Source of the DNA: JAZKIX01 sp040384645
Lineage (GTDB): Bacteria; Pseudomonadota; Gammaproteobacteria; Burkholderiales; Burkholderiaceae_D
NCBI GenBank assembly: GCA_040384645.1
Contig: JAZKIX010000041.1
Span: forward strand, 1 to 64,000
Length of the DNA stretch: 64,000 bases
Direction: 5' to 3'
Below are positions 45,392 to 54,287 of this stretch, piece by piece. Position numbers and translations under genes: made by a program. Numbering within the stretch: position 1 is the stretch's first letter; every line of letters begins with the position of its first letter. The notes under the pieces are model-generated. The model was not told where the DNA came from, searched no databases, and was given only the letters and a program-made list of their open reading frames with translations.

Positions 45392-46048
45392 ATGACGAAG
45401 AAGACAGCAGCCAAGCCCGCAAAAACGCCAGTCCATGCCCAGACCCGACATGCGCAACAGGTACGGATCATCGGCGGCCAATGGAAGCGCACGCCCTTAG
45501 CCGTAGTCAACGCCGAAGGCTTGCGCCCGACACCAGACCGGGTGCGGGAAGCGACCTTTAACTGGATCAATCATTTAATCGACGGCGCGTGGGATGGTTT
45601 GGCCGTACTTGATTTGTTCGCCGGCACCGGCGCCATGGGCTTTGAGGCGGCCAGTCGTGGCGCCGCCAGCGTGGTGCTGGTCGATACCCACACGCCGGCA
45701 ATTACCCAGCTGGAACTGGTCAAAGCCAAACTCGGCGCCGATCAAGTCAGCCTGTTCCGCGCCGATGCGGTGACCGTGGCGCAAAGCATGGCGGCGCGCG
45801 GCCAGTGTTTCGACCTAATTTTTCTCGACCCGCCATATCAACAAGATTGGCTGATGCGTACCTTGCCCTTGTGCCTGCCCTTGCTCAAAGCTGGTGGGCT
45901 GGTCTATGCCGAGTCGGGTGCGGCACTGGCAGCGGCACAGGACGATGGAGGCACTACGCCGGCTTGGCTGGCAGCGTGGGACATCGTGCGGCAAGACAAG
46001 GCAGGGCAAGTTTTTTACCATTTATTGCAGCGCAAGCAAAGCAATTGA
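45392..46048 (+). CDS. rsmD: 16S rRNA (guanine-966-N2)-methyltransferase RsmD
   Basis: A 218-aa SAM methyltransferase with a basic N-terminal extension (MTKKTAAKPAKTP). The family motif is RIIGGQWKRTPL, then RPTPDRVREATFNWI, SAM motif I VLDLFAGTGAMGFEAASRG and the catalytic NPPF-type motif as LDPPYQ. It modifies G966 in the small subunit. There is no strong Shine-Dalgarno because repeat copy 8 sits 16 bases upstream; ATTAATACATTACACA separates them. Divergent from ftsY. Confidence 0.95.
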   Translation: MTKKTAAKPAKTPVHAQTRHAQQVRIIGGQWKRTPLAVVNAEGLRPTPDRVREATFNWINHLIDGAWDGLAVLDLFAGTGAMGFEAASRGAASVVLVDTHTPAITQLELVKAKLGADQVSLFRADAVTVAQSMAARGQCFDLIFLDPPYQQDWLMRTLPLCLPLLKAGGLVYAESGAALAAAQDDGGTTPAWLAAWDIVRQDKAGQVFYHLLQRKQSN

Positions 46049-46164
46049 GTAGAGCCAGCCTATCCTGAATCGAGCCCGATTTCAGGCATAATGCCGCTTT
46101 CAATGGCGGGTGCTGGTCTTTAGGCTCGGTATTCACCTTTTTGCTGCATCCCCAGGGAGCCTTC

Positions 46165-46659
46165 ATGGTTACAGCTGTTTATCCGGGAACATTTGATCCG
46201 CTCACGCGGGGCCACGAAGACTTGGTGCGCCGTGCCTCAGGCCTGTTCGACGAACTGATCGTCGGTGTCGCCGATAGCAAGAACAAGAAGCCCTTCTTTT
46301 CACTCGACGAGCGCCTCACGATTGCCAGCGAAGTGTTGGGCCATTATCCCAATGTGCGGGTGGAAAGTTTCTCTGGCCTATTAAAGGATTTCGTGCGCCG
46401 CCACGATGCCCGCGTCATCTTGCGCGGCTTGCGCGCGGTGTCCGATTTTGAATACGAGTTCCAGATGGCAGGCATGAATCGCTACTTGTTGCCGGATGTG
46501 GAAACCATGTTCCTGACGCCTTCCGACCAATATCAATTTATCTCCGGCACCATCGTGCGCGAAATCGCTACCCTCGGCGGCGATGTCTCCAAATTCGTGT
46601 TTCCATCGGTCGATAAATGGCTGCAAGAAAAAATCGCCGCGCAGCGCGAGCAGTCGTAA
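46165..46659 (+). CDS. coaD: Phosphopantetheine adenylyltransferase
   Basis: A 164-aa enzyme of the fourth step of coenzyme A synthesis. It has the nucleotidyltransferase motif AVYPGTFDPLTRGHEDLV, then GVADSKNKKPFFSLDER, ILRGLRAVSDFEYEFQMAGM and the terminal QYQFISGTIVREIA. ATG 46165 has AGGGAG six bases upstream. It follows rsmD on the same strand, a common pairing, and is followed by a ferredoxin gene. Confidence 0.97.
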   Translation: MVTAVYPGTFDPLTRGHEDLVRRASGLFDELIVGVADSKNKKPFFSLDERLTIASEVLGHYPNVRVESFSGLLKDFVRRHDARVILRGLRAVSDFEYEFQMAGMNRYLLPDVETMFLTPSDQYQFISGTIVREIATLGGDVSKFVFPSVDKWLQEKIAAQREQS

Positions 46660-46715
46660 ATCATTCTTATGCTGAAAAATCATCACCTGAGTAATTTCTT
46701 CTTGAAGGTGCCCGC

Positions 46716-46973
46716 ATGGCTCTGCTAATCACTGACGACTGCATCAACTGCGATGTCTGCGAACCGGAATGTCCCAACGACGCGATTTACATGGGGCCGG
46801 AAATCTATGAAATCGACCCCAATAAATGTACCGAATGCGTCGGTCATTACAAAGAGCCACAATGCCAGCAAGTGTGCCCGGTAGCATGTATCCCATTCAA
46901 CCCGGCGTGGCGCGAAAGCCCGGAACAATTGCAAGAAAAATTTGAACGCCTGCAAGCGGCTGCAAAAAAGTAG
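46716..46973 (+). CDS. YfhL-type 2[4Fe-4S] ferredoxin
   Basis: An 85-aa electron carrier with two iron-sulphur motifs: CINCDVCEPECP and CTECVGHYKEPQCQQVCP, the second with the characteristic longer insertion between its second and third Cys seen in the YfhL/FdxA-like branch. The C-terminal tail is helical (PEQLQEKFERLQAAAKK). It is 56 bp after coaD, a conserved arrangement in betaproteobacteria. Confidence 0.93.
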   Translation: MALLITDDCINCDVCEPECPNDAIYMGPEIYEIDPNKCTECVGHYKEPQCQQVCPVACIPFNPAWRESPEQLQEKFERLQAAAKK

Positions 46974-46997
46974 CCCTCTGCGCTACAGGGTTTGTAG

Positions 46998-47060
46998 GTC
47001 GGGTTTCAACCCGACTTGCGCAATTAGCCGAGAGAGCGACATCGTCGGGCTCAAGCCCAC
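46998..47060. repeat. REP-like palindrome pair
   Basis: Palindrome GTCGGGTTTCAACCCGAC (46998-47015) and a degenerate inverted relative, GTCGGGCTCAAGCCCAC (47044-47060), after the ferredoxin gene. These look like a separate dispersed extragenic palindrome and may also serve as a terminator. Confidence 0.6.
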
Positions 47061-47122
47061 CAAGTACTGGCCTGCGAATATGCGTAACCGCAGTCACAAC
47101 GAAGCTTAAATCTTAGGCGCCA

Positions 47123-48043
47123 ATGGCCGTATTTGAACGCATCTTCAGCATCATCTTGCCGGTCTTCATCATCATCGCCCTCGGTTACGGTTATGCCCGC
47201 TTGCGTGGCGAAGCCGTCAAATCCGACATGGGCGCCGTCAACCGCGTCAGCATGGACGTGCTGGCACCGTTCATGGTATTTGCCGCGTTGGCCAGCAAAG
47301 ATTTTGACCTCGCACACAATGCCGTGCTGATCCTGGCCGGCGTGCTAATTTCGCTCGGTTCTGGCTTGCTGGCGTGGCCGATTGCCCGCCTGTTCGGCTA
47401 CGACCCGCGCAGTTTTGTGCCACCGATGATGTACAACAATTGCGGCAATATGGGTTTGCCGCTGGCGGTGCTGGCCTTTGGCAGCGAAAGCTTGCCGGCA
47501 GCGGTGGCCTTGTTCATGGCATGCAACCTGATTTATTTTTCTATCGGCATCAAGATCATCGAAACCGGCCGCCAAGGCCCGGCCAAGCCGCACTGGCAAT
47601 TTTTGCTCAGCCCAATGATGGTGGCAATGATGATCGGCATGCTGTTTGCAATCTTTCATCTGTCGCTGCCGACGCCATTATTCCAAGGTTTGAAGCTGCT
47701 GGGCGACGCTTGCATCCCCATCATGCTATTCGCGCTCGGCGTGCGCATGCTCGATGTCAGTTTGAAAAGCTGGCATATCGGTCTGGTCGGCGCGATTGTC
47801 TGTCCAGTCGCTGGTTTGATGATGGCGTGGTTGCTAGATGGCTTGCTGACGCAATTGTTTACCCTCAGCCCGGTTCAGCGCGGCCAGATGTATTTATTCG
47901 CATCGCTGCCGCCAGCCGTGTTTTGTTTCATGATCGCAGAGCAATATAAGCAGGAGCCAGATAAGGTCGCGTCCATCGTCTTGCTCGGCAATCTGGCCGC
48001 AGTGGCTTTTGTGCCGCTGGGATTGTGGATGGGTTTGCGCTAG
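47123..48043 (+). CDS. AEC family transporter
   Basis: A 306-aa membrane protein with about ten helices in two related halves. Family features are IALGYGYARLRGEAV, VNRVSMDVLAPFMVFAALA, the first-half motif MYNNCGNMGLPLAVLAFGSE and the second-half LGDACIPIMLFALGVRM. AEC (auxin efflux carrier) proteins in bacteria transport dicarboxylates or related anions; the substrate here is unknown. Followed by a strong terminator. Confidence 0.88.
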   Translation: MAVFERIFSIILPVFIIIALGYGYARLRGEAVKSDMGAVNRVSMDVLAPFMVFAALASKDFDLAHNAVLILAGVLISLGSGLLAWPIARLFGYDPRSFVPPMMYNNCGNMGLPLAVLAFGSESLPAAVALFMACNLIYFSIGIKIIETGRQGPAKPHWQFLLSPMMVAMMIGMLFAIFHLSLPTPLFQGLKLLGDACIPIMLFALGVRMLDVSLKSWHIGLVGAIVCPVAGLMMAWLLDGLLTQLFTLSPVQRGQMYLFASLPPAVFCFMIAEQYKQEPDKVASIVLLGNLAAVAFVPLGLWMGLR

Positions 48044-48076
48044 CGAGGACGATTTTGCGCCGTCAATTCCTGATGT

Positions 48077-48108
48077 AAAAAGGGCCATGCAATTGCATGG
48101 CCCTTTTT
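48077..48108. terminator. Bidirectional terminator after AEC gene
   Basis: Perfect stem AAAAAGGGCCATGC / GCATGGCCCTTTTT with a short AATT centre; it serves both the AEC gene and the convergent CHRD gene. Confidence 0.9.
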
Positions 48109-48129
48109 AATTTTCTGATTACTTGCGGA

Positions 48130-48570
48130 TTACTTGCGAATCAATTGCCCCCGAATTTCGCCGCCCGGAAAAGCCGCGCTATGCACATTGACGTAAAGAT
48201 TGCCTTGCATATAGCTAGCATATTGGGCGTCGGTTAGCTTGGCACCGGCCGGCACCGACCAGATACCTTCTGCGGCTTTCTTTAACGGCACGATCACCGG
48301 CCCGTTTTTACCGGCGGCCGCTTCGTGGATATGGGCTGCACTTGCATCGATATCGCTCGTGGTGATTTCGCCGCTGATGGTCATATCGGAATTGACCAGA
48401 ATCTGGCCAGCACCGCTTGCCTTCGATGTGTTGGGCGGGACTTCATTGCTACCTTTGAGTTCGACCGGCGTCACTTGAGCAAAGACACTGGCAGCACCCA
48501 AGGCCAACGCAGTGGCGATCGCGCCAGTACGTAGCGCCTTGGCGTGCGAGGTATAAAAAGATTGGATCAT
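48130..48570 (-). CDS. Exported CHRD domain protein
   Basis: A 146-aa exported protein with a signal peptide (about residues 1-31, ending SVFAQ) and one CHRD domain. The domain opens VELKGSNEVPPNTSKASGAG, contains SAAHIHEAAAGKNGPVIVPL and ends YVNVHSAAFPGGEIRGQL, all strong CHRD marks. The function in bacteria is unclear. ATG 48570 has AAGGAA seven bases upstream. A 9-bp direct repeat (TTACTTGCG) covers its stop codon. Confidence 0.88.
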   Translation of the reverse strand: MIQSFYTSHAKALRTGAIATALALGAASVFAQVTPVELKGSNEVPPNTSKASGAGQILVNSDMTISGEITTSDIDASAAHIHEAAAGKNGPVIVPLKKAAEGIWSVPAGAKLTDAQYASYMQGNLYVNVHSAAFPGGEIRGQLIRK

Positions 48571-48989
48571 GTAGATTTCCTTCAAAAGTGTCGAAAAGTG
48601 TCGTTTAATCGAAAAGAGCCGCTTGGAATCTTGCCGATATGGAGCGTTTAGTATCGGCCATTCAAGCACGCAGCAGCGTGCGTTATTCAACATACAACAC
48701 AAATTATTGGATCAAATGCGCCCAAGATCTGGCTTTTTTTGACCGCCGTCAAATAAATTAAAGAAAACGCCTTATTTTTCTCCTACATGGGCCCTAATTT
48801 GAGAGGGTCTGATTTCAAAATTGGTGCTGTAATGCAAAAAAATACACCGGGGTGTATTTTTTAAGACCCAATAAATATCAGCGGGAAAGCGGTATTTTGT
48901 GCATATACCTCCTGTAAACGAGCAAATTCAAGATCGCGGCCGCAGTAAGGCAGGTTTGGTAAATTGCATCGAAACCTGCCTTGAACTGT
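48571..48989. other. Intergenic region with repeat copy 9
   Basis: 419 bp between the CHRD gene start and the uvrA stop. Besides repeat copy 9 I see nothing coding in it. Confidence 0.5.
48839..48912 (+). repeat. 75-bp intergenic element, copy 9
   Basis: A perfect 12-bp stem, AAAAAATACACC / GGTGTATTTTTT, replaces the usual arms; paired bases have changed on both sides. Then AAGACCC, AATAAATA, CAGCGGG, GTATTTTG and CATATACCTCC follow. Confidence 0.88.
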
Positions 48990-51842
48990 CTATTTTTTCT
49001 TCAGTAACGGTCCCAGATATTGTCCCGTCACGCTGTTTGGATTTTTCGCCACTGCTTCCGGCGTGCCGCTAGCGATGATCAAGCCGCCGCCAGCGCCCCC
49101 TTCCGGCCCCAGATCGATCAGCCAGTCGGCGGTTTTGATCACATCCAGATTGTGTTCGATGATGACCAGTGTATTGCCTTGATCGCGCAGGCGGTGGATC
49201 ACTTTCAGCAGCAGGTCGATGTCGTGGAAATGCAAGCCTGTCGTCGGCTCATCCAGAATATAAAGCGTGCGGCCGGTGTCGCGTTTGGATAATTCTAGAG
49301 AAAGTTTGACCCGTTGTGCTTCGCCGCCCGATAGCGTGGTGGCGCTCTGGCCAAGCTTGATATAGCCCAAGCCCACGTCGAGCAGGGTTTGCAATTTGCG
49401 TGCGATCAGCGGCACTGGCTTGAAGAACTCATGCGCTTCTTCCACCGTCATGCCTAGCACTTCGGTAATGTTTTTGCCCTTGTAATGTACCTCCAAGGTT
49501 TCGCGGTTGTAGCGTTTGCCGTGACAGACATCACAAGGCACGTACACGTCCGGCAAGAAGTGCATCTCGACCTTGATCACGCCATCGCCCTGACAGGCTT
49601 CGCAGCGTCCGCCCTTGACGTTAAACGAGAATCGGCCAGCACTGTAGCCGCGTTCCTTGGCCGCCGGCACGGTCGAAAACAAGTCGCGGATTGGTGTAAA
49701 CAGGCCGGTATACGTGGCCGGATTGGAGCGCGGTGTGCGCCCAATCGGTGCCTGATCGACCGAAATGACTTTGTCGAAATGTTCCAGTCCAGTGATCGAA
49801 TCATGTGCTGCTGGCTCCGTTTGCGAACCGTACAAATGGCGCGACAACGCCGGATACAGTGTGTCGTTGACCAAGGACGATTTGCCCGAGCCAGATACAC
49901 CGGTAATGCAAGTGAGCAAACCGACTGGAATGGTGGCAGTGACATTTTTCAAGTTGTTGCCGCTGGCGCCGCTGATGACCAGTTGCTTTTCCGGGTTGGC
50001 CGGCACGCGCTTTTTGGGCACGCCGATGCCGAGGGTACCGTTCAGGTATTGCGCAGTCAGCGATTCCTTGCTTTTGAGGATGTCTTCCAGCGTGCCCTGG
50101 GCGATGATTTCGCCGCCATGCACGCCGGCGCCCAGACCCATATCGACCACATAATCGGCGGTGCGAATCGCGTCCTCATCATGCTCGACCACCAGCACGC
50201 TATTGCCGATATCGCGCAAATGCCGCAGCGTCCCGATCAGGCGGTCGTTGTCGCGCTGGTGCAAGCCGATTGATGGTTCATCCAATACATACATCACGCC
50301 CGTCAAGCCGGAGCCGATTTGGGAAGCGAGACGGATGCGCTGCGCTTCGCCGCCCGACAAGGTATCGGCGCTGCGGTCGAGCGAGAGGTAATCGAGGCCG
50401 ACATTGTTCAAGAATTTCAGGCGGGAAATGATTTCTTTCACCACGCGGTCGGCGATTTCTTTCTTGGCGCCAGTCAGAATTAATTCTTCAAAAAAAGCCA
50501 GTGCCGCACCCAGTGGTTTGGCCGCCAGTTCATAAATCGCGCGTTCTTGCACACCGCTGCCGACTTTGACGAAACGTGCCTCAATCCGCAGCCGCGCACC
50601 TTGGCACGACGGACACTCTTTTTTGTTAATGAATTTGGCTAACTCTTCCTTCACTGCCATCGAATCGGTTTCACGATAGCGTCGCTGCAAATTGGTGACG
50701 ACACCTTCAAACGTATGGTCGCGTATGACGGTGCGGCCGCGTTCATTGACATACGTGAAGGGAATACTTTGCTTGCCGGAACCGTACAGCACCGCTTGTT
50801 GTGCGCTGTCGGGCAGCTTGTCGAAGGCAATATCGACATCGAATTCATAAAATGCCGCCAGGTTCGACAGCATGGAGAAATAAAACTGATTGCGCCGATC
50901 CCAGCCTTTGACCGCGCCCGATGCCAGCGATAGATGGGGGAAGGCGACAATCCGCTTGGGATCGAAAAATTCGATATGGCCCAAGCCATCGCATTCTGGG
51001 CAGGCGCCCATCGGATTATTGAAGGAAAACAGGCGCGGTTCTAATTCTTGCAGCGAATAACCGCAGACATTGCAGGCAAATTTATTTGAAAAGACGGTTT
51101 CTTTTTCAGTGTCCATTTCCAGCGCGATGGCACGGCCATCGGCGATGCGGATCGCGGTCTCGAAACTCTCGGCAATCCGCTGCTTGATTTCGGGATTGAC
51201 CTTGATACGGTCGATCACCACGTCGATGGTGTGTTTCTCAGTCTTCTTCAATTTGGGCAGATCGTCGACTTCCACAATCCGCGCCTTGCCGACCCCGCTT
51301 TGCACCCGGAACCGGACAAAGCCCTGTGCTTGCATTTGCTCGAACAGATCGACATGTTCGCCTTTGCGATTGGCCACCACCGGCGCCAGTATCATCAGCT
51401 TGGTGTCAAGCGGCATCGCCAGCACCGCATCGACCATTTGCGATACGGTTTGGGCTGCCAGTGGGTTTTCCGGATGATCCGGGCAATACGGCGTACCGAC
51501 GCGGGCATATAACAGGCGCAGATAATCGTGGATTTCGGTGACGGTGCCGACGGTAGAACGCGGATTGTGCGAAGTCGCTTTTTGCTCGATGGAAATTGCC
51601 GGCGACAAGCCTTCGATCAAATCCACATCCGGCTTTTCCATCAATTGCAAAAACTGGCGGGCATAGGCCGACAATGACTCGACATAACGCCGCTGACCTT
51701 CCGCATACAGAGTGTCAAATGCGAGCGAGGATTTGCCCGAGCCGGATAAGCCGGTAATGACCACCAGTTTATTGCGCGGCAAATCGAGATTGATGTTTTT
51801 AAGATTGTGCGTGCGCGCACCGCGGATACGAATTTGTTCCAT
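48990..51842 (-). CDS. uvrA: Excinuclease ABC subunit A
   Basis: A 950-aa damage-recognition ATPase of nucleotide excision repair. It has two ABC modules: the first with GLSGSGKSSLAFDTLYAEG and LSGGEAQRIRLASQIG, the second with GVSGSGKSSLVNDTLYPAL and LSGGEAQRVKLSLELS. Zinc sites are CNVCGYSLQELEPRLF ... CPECDGLGH and CEACQGDGV ... CDVCHGKRY. Full length. Divergent from ssb; I did not find a LexA-like box in the shared 270-bp gap. Confidence 0.98.
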   Translation of the reverse strand: MEQIRIRGARTHNLKNINLDLPRNKLVVITGLSGSGKSSLAFDTLYAEGQRRYVESLSAYARQFLQLMEKPDVDLIEGLSPAISIEQKATSHNPRSTVGTVTEIHDYLRLLYARVGTPYCPDHPENPLAAQTVSQMVDAVLAMPLDTKLMILAPVVANRKGEHVDLFEQMQAQGFVRFRVQSGVGKARIVEVDDLPKLKKTEKHTIDVVIDRIKVNPEIKQRIAESFETAIRIADGRAIALEMDTEKETVFSNKFACNVCGYSLQELEPRLFSFNNPMGACPECDGLGHIEFFDPKRIVAFPHLSLASGAVKGWDRRNQFYFSMLSNLAAFYEFDVDIAFDKLPDSAQQAVLYGSGKQSIPFTYVNERGRTVIRDHTFEGVVTNLQRRYRETDSMAVKEELAKFINKKECPSCQGARLRIEARFVKVGSGVQERAIYELAAKPLGAALAFFEELILTGAKKEIADRVVKEIISRLKFLNNVGLDYLSLDRSADTLSGGEAQRIRLASQIGSGLTGVMYVLDEPSIGLHQRDNDRLIGTLRHLRDIGNSVLVVEHDEDAIRTADYVVDMGLGAGVHGGEIIAQGTLEDILKSKESLTAQYLNGTLGIGVPKKRVPANPEKQLVISGASGNNLKNVTATIPVGLLTCITGVSGSGKSSLVNDTLYPALSRHLYGSQTEPAAHDSITGLEHFDKVISVDQAPIGRTPRSNPATYTGLFTPIRDLFSTVPAAKERGYSAGRFSFNVKGGRCEACQGDGVIKVEMHFLPDVYVPCDVCHGKRYNRETLEVHYKGKNITEVLGMTVEEAHEFFKPVPLIARKLQTLLDVGLGYIKLGQSATTLSGGEAQRVKLSLELSKRDTGRTLYILDEPTTGLHFHDIDLLLKVIHRLRDQGNTLVIIEHNLDVIKTADWLIDLGPEGGAGGGLIIASGTPEAVAKNPNSVTGQYLGPLLKKK

Positions 51843-52011
51843 TTACCGCTTTCAATAGGGGGCGAATGATGAGCATCAAAGAGGCGTCTAGGCAACCTGC
51901 TACTATAGCCGCTTTTGAAATCCGTCGTGCTTGCCAACCTGAGCGTAGAACGTGAATCGGGACCGGCCGAATCGGGCAAAGGCTGACAAATTTAGCCGGG
52001 ATTCCAGCAAA

Positions 52012-52040
52012 TTGCATCCAGGACTGGCGCTTTGTAGGAT
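52012..52040 (+). promoter_or_regulatory. Candidate promoter of ssb
   Basis: TTGCAT (52012-52017), 17-base spacer, TAGGAT (52035-52040), about 70 bp before the ssb start in the uvrA/ssb divergent gap. Confidence 0.45.
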
Positions 52041-52112
52041 AATTCGGCACAGGCATTACCAATCACAGCGCCGCCGGCCGCTCTGGCCGCTGCAGCACAA
52101 CAGGAGTTATTC

Positions 52113-52601
52113 ATGGCATCAGTGAACAAAGTCATTATCGTGGGCAATCTCGGGCGCGACCCCGAAATTCGTTACATGCCCAGTGGTGATGCAATCGCCA
52201 ATATCGCCGTCGCGACATCCTTTAAATCGAAGGACAGAACCACCGGCGAACAAAAAGAAACCACCGAATGGCATCGCATTTCATTCTTTGGGAAATTGGC
52301 TGAAATCGTCGGCCAATACCTGAAAAAAGGCTCTTCCGTTTACGTCGAAGGACGCTTGCAAACCCGTAAATATGTCGACAAAGACGGCGTTGAAAAATAT
52401 GCGACTGATATCGTCGCAGAATCCATGCAAATGCTGGGCGGCCGTCAAGGCATGGGCGATGCGCCAATGGATGCCGGCGGCTACAGCGGCAATAGCGCCC
52501 CAGCACCGCGCCAATCAGCTCCCGCAGCTTCTGCGCCACGCCCAGCCGCGAGCAAGCCAGCGCCCAATTTTTCGGATATGGATGACGATATTCCGTTTTA
52601 A
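52113..52601 (+). CDS. ssb: Single-stranded DNA-binding protein
   Basis: A 162-aa protein with an OB fold at residues 1-110 (KVIIVGNLGRDPEIRYMPSG, TEWHRISFFGKLAEIVGQYL, VYVEGRLQTRKYVDKDG), a Pro/Ala-rich linker and the acidic tip DMDDDIPF that recruits repair and replication partners. AGGAG lies before the ATG. Followed by two hairpins. The uvrA-ssb neighbourhood is conserved in proteobacteria, although here no transporter gene separates them. Confidence 0.97.
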   Translation: MASVNKVIIVGNLGRDPEIRYMPSGDAIANIAVATSFKSKDRTTGEQKETTEWHRISFFGKLAEIVGQYLKKGSSVYVEGRLQTRKYVDKDGVEKYATDIVAESMQMLGGRQGMGDAPMDAGGYSGNSAPAPRQSAPAASAPRPAASKPAPNFSDMDDDIPF

Positions 52602-52619
52602 TGCATGCTTGACAGCTAA

Positions 52620-52687
52620 AAATCTGGCATTTTATTGCGAATGCCAGATTTGTACCGATAAAAAAGGAGCCTTCTGGCTCCTTTTTT
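52620..52687 (+). terminator. Double hairpin after ssb
   Basis: A first hairpin, AAATCTGGCATT / AATGCCAGATTT (52620-52651, 12 bp, 8-base loop), is followed by a classical terminator AAAAAAGGAGCC / GGCTCCTTTTTT (52660-52687). The second clearly terminates; the first may protect the transcript end. Confidence 0.85.
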
Positions 52688-52741
52688 CTTGATTTTCCAG
52701 CCAGCGTGGCAGCTATCAGGCGCTAAAAATTTGGAGACGCA

Positions 52742-52958
52742 TTACTCTTCCATACCAATCAACGATTCAATATAGGCAATCGTCATGCGCCGTATCAAGG
52801 ACACTTTTGCTTCTTCAGGTGCGACTCGTGTAATCATGATATCCGGAACGGTTTTTGTTCACCTTGCTATCTTGCTCGATAGAATATTCTGCTTGATCGT
52901 AGCTAATCGTAGAAGCCAATTTGCGACCGGTTGATCGTGTGTACTCGCGCACTGCCAT
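52742..52958 (-). pseudogene. Small soluble protein with a homopolymer frameshift
   Basis: A strong ribosome site (AAGAGGA, eight bases before ATG 52958) opens a 47-aa frame, MAVREYTRSTGRKLASTISY onwards, ending at 52815. Removing one A from the five-A run (T-run 52852-52856 on the plus strand) instead links it to DIMITRVAPEEAKVSLIRR and MTIAYIESLIGMEE, ending at TAA 52742-52744. This gives about 71 residues. The continuation looks like real protein, so the gene is frameshifted or the run is miscalled. No family recognised. Confidence 0.5.
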
Positions 52959-53209
52959 GACTTCGTTCCTCTTAACAATGAGCGATCGTCTGCTGTGACC
53001 TCTATTTTTACTTCGGTTTTTTCTGCGTTAACGTCAGCTTTTACTGCCTTCGCTTTGGCTTTAACTATAGCGGGTGTTTCTGCTGTTTCTGCAAATACGG
53101 TGGAAGTTGCGAACAAACCAGCGATCAGGGTAACGATTAATTTATTCGTGGAAGCTTTAAATGACGGAAGAGCAGATGGAGTAGGAACAACCGGACTTTT
53201 CAAGGCCAT
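52859..53209 (-). CDS. Possible small exported Ala/Lys-rich protein
   Basis: A 116-aa frame with a signal-like segment (NKLIVTLIAGLFATSTVFAE) and a short charged region of Ala/Lys/Val/Glu repeats (KAKAKAVKADVNAEKTEVK), as in small exported proteins of many betaproteobacteria. The C-terminal 40 residues run across the downstream small gene in another frame and look non-native. The signal would fit a start at an ACG (Thr) codon just before NKL, once possibly ATG. It may be a decayed gene. Confidence 0.35.
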   Translation of the reverse strand: MALKSPVVPTPSALPSFKASTNKLIVTLIAGLFATSTVFAETAETPAIVKAKAKAVKADVNAEKTEVKIEVTADDRSLLRGTKSWQCASTHDQPVANWLLRLATIKQNILSSKIAR

Positions 53210-53472
53210 TGCGTCACTAACGTTAGCAAATGAAATGCGTTGGCCTGGGAAGTGAAAAGGTTGAGGAATTATACTTTTACAATTGAGTATCATGCATGCA
53301 GCGCATGTCATTAAAAAGTATATTGGGTGCTGTGTTCGCTTGCGCACAGAGGCGAATGGTTCTGCGCGAGACAATCTGATCATCAACTGATATATCAAAA
53401 GCTGCGCAAACACTGCGTACCAAACGGCAGCATAGGGTCATTTGAAGAGTCCAACCGCTAAAGGAATTTCCA

Positions 53473-53628
53473 ATGTCATCCGCTGCTGCCACCCACGAAT
53501 TTACTTTGCATCCGATCGTTGCCGCGGTGTTGGTTATTTTATTTTGCGTCGCTGCGGCGATTTTTATATCTGAGTCGATGCCAGAAGGGTCGACGATTCC
53601 GACTTACGTTGGCGCGGTGCACGCATAA
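53473..53628 (+). CDS. 51-aa single-pass membrane protein
   Basis: A short gene with AAGGAA five to six bases before ATG 53473. The product is MSSAAATHEFTLHPIVAAVL with a helix continuing through VILFCVAAAIFI and the tail PEGSTIPTYVGAVHA. No family recognised. It is 56 bp upstream of the Thivi_2564-like gene, and a terminator follows that gene, so the two may form a small operon of membrane peptides. Confidence 0.55.
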   Translation: MSSAAATHEFTLHPIVAAVLVILFCVAAAIFISESMPEGSTIPTYVGAVHA

Positions 53629-53684
53629 AGAGCGACAAGTCGTTCTAGGTTCAACAAAATTTTTAATAAATAGAAAGAAAAAAT

Positions 53685-53876
53685 ATGACTCTTATTATTA
53701 GCCTTATCGTGTATTTAATCGTGTTCGGACTGATATGGTGGCTGATCGGCATGTTGCCATTACCGGCACCGGTAGCGCAAATCGTCCGCGTACTGTTTAT
53801 CATCCTGTTGATATTGATGATACTTGGTGTAGCAGGGATATTGCCCGGTGTTTCGATGCCGCTGATACGATTTTGA
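53685..53876 (+). CDS. Thivi_2564-like small membrane protein
   Basis: A 63-aa protein of two hydrophobic helices: SLIVYLIVFGLIWWLIGMLP and IVRVLFIILLILMILGVAGI, with a PLPAPV loop between. The layout matches small membrane proteins annotated as the Thivi_2564 family; the function is unknown. An A-rich AGAAAGAAAAAAT leader precedes the ATG. Closed by a terminator 70 bp downstream. Confidence 0.7.
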   Translation: MTLIISLIVYLIVFGLIWWLIGMLPLPAPVAQIVRVLFIILLILMILGVAGILPGVSMPLIRF

Positions 53877-53944
53877 CCCGATACGGTGCTGGTGATGTGA
53901 CAGCCTAAATATTCCTGTTTCGCAATAGAAATTTACTTTCAAAT

Positions 53945-53973
53945 AGAAAAGACTGCTTCCGGCAGTCTTTTCT
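53945..53973. terminator. Terminator after the small membrane genes
   Basis: Stem AGAAAAGACTGC / GCAGTCTTTTCT with a five-base loop, A-run before and T-run after. Confidence 0.85.
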
Positions 53974-54287
53974 ATTTTGGCGATAGTGCTCACATGTTCA
54001 TGCACGGCTGCGGCGTCGGTGGGCATACAACGGGCTGCAATCTGGACGATCCCTTGCGGTGTCCACCGGAATTTGCGCATCGCAAAATTGACGTGATCCC
54101 GCAAATAGCGGGTTTATCCGGTCACAAGGTGGTCGAAAATGCCACCGTGAAAACCATCGAACGTGTCGCCGGTAATTTCGCCTATCGGCACATCATTTGC
54201 GGACACGGTTGTTACCCATAGCCTCAGCAGAAAGTGCTCTTCATGGCAAGTCTGCCAATAACGTCTGGTTGGCGTAGATTCGCCCTT
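53974..54287. other. Non-coding or unrecognisable decayed DNA
   Basis: Frames are open on both strands (for example 53994-54221 plus), but neither gives a convincing family. Given the remnants that follow it is probably decayed coding DNA. Confidence 0.4.

Noticed and set aside
51843..52112. LexA/SOS box between uvrA and ssb
   Set aside because: I looked for CTGT-N8-ACAG and close variants and found none; CTGCAGCACAACAG near 52090 has the wrong spacing.
54123..54220. Frame ending ICGHGCYP resembling a carbonic anhydrase motif
   Set aside because: The similarity is limited to a few residues around RHIICGHG and lacks zinc-binding Cys/Asp context; treated as chance.
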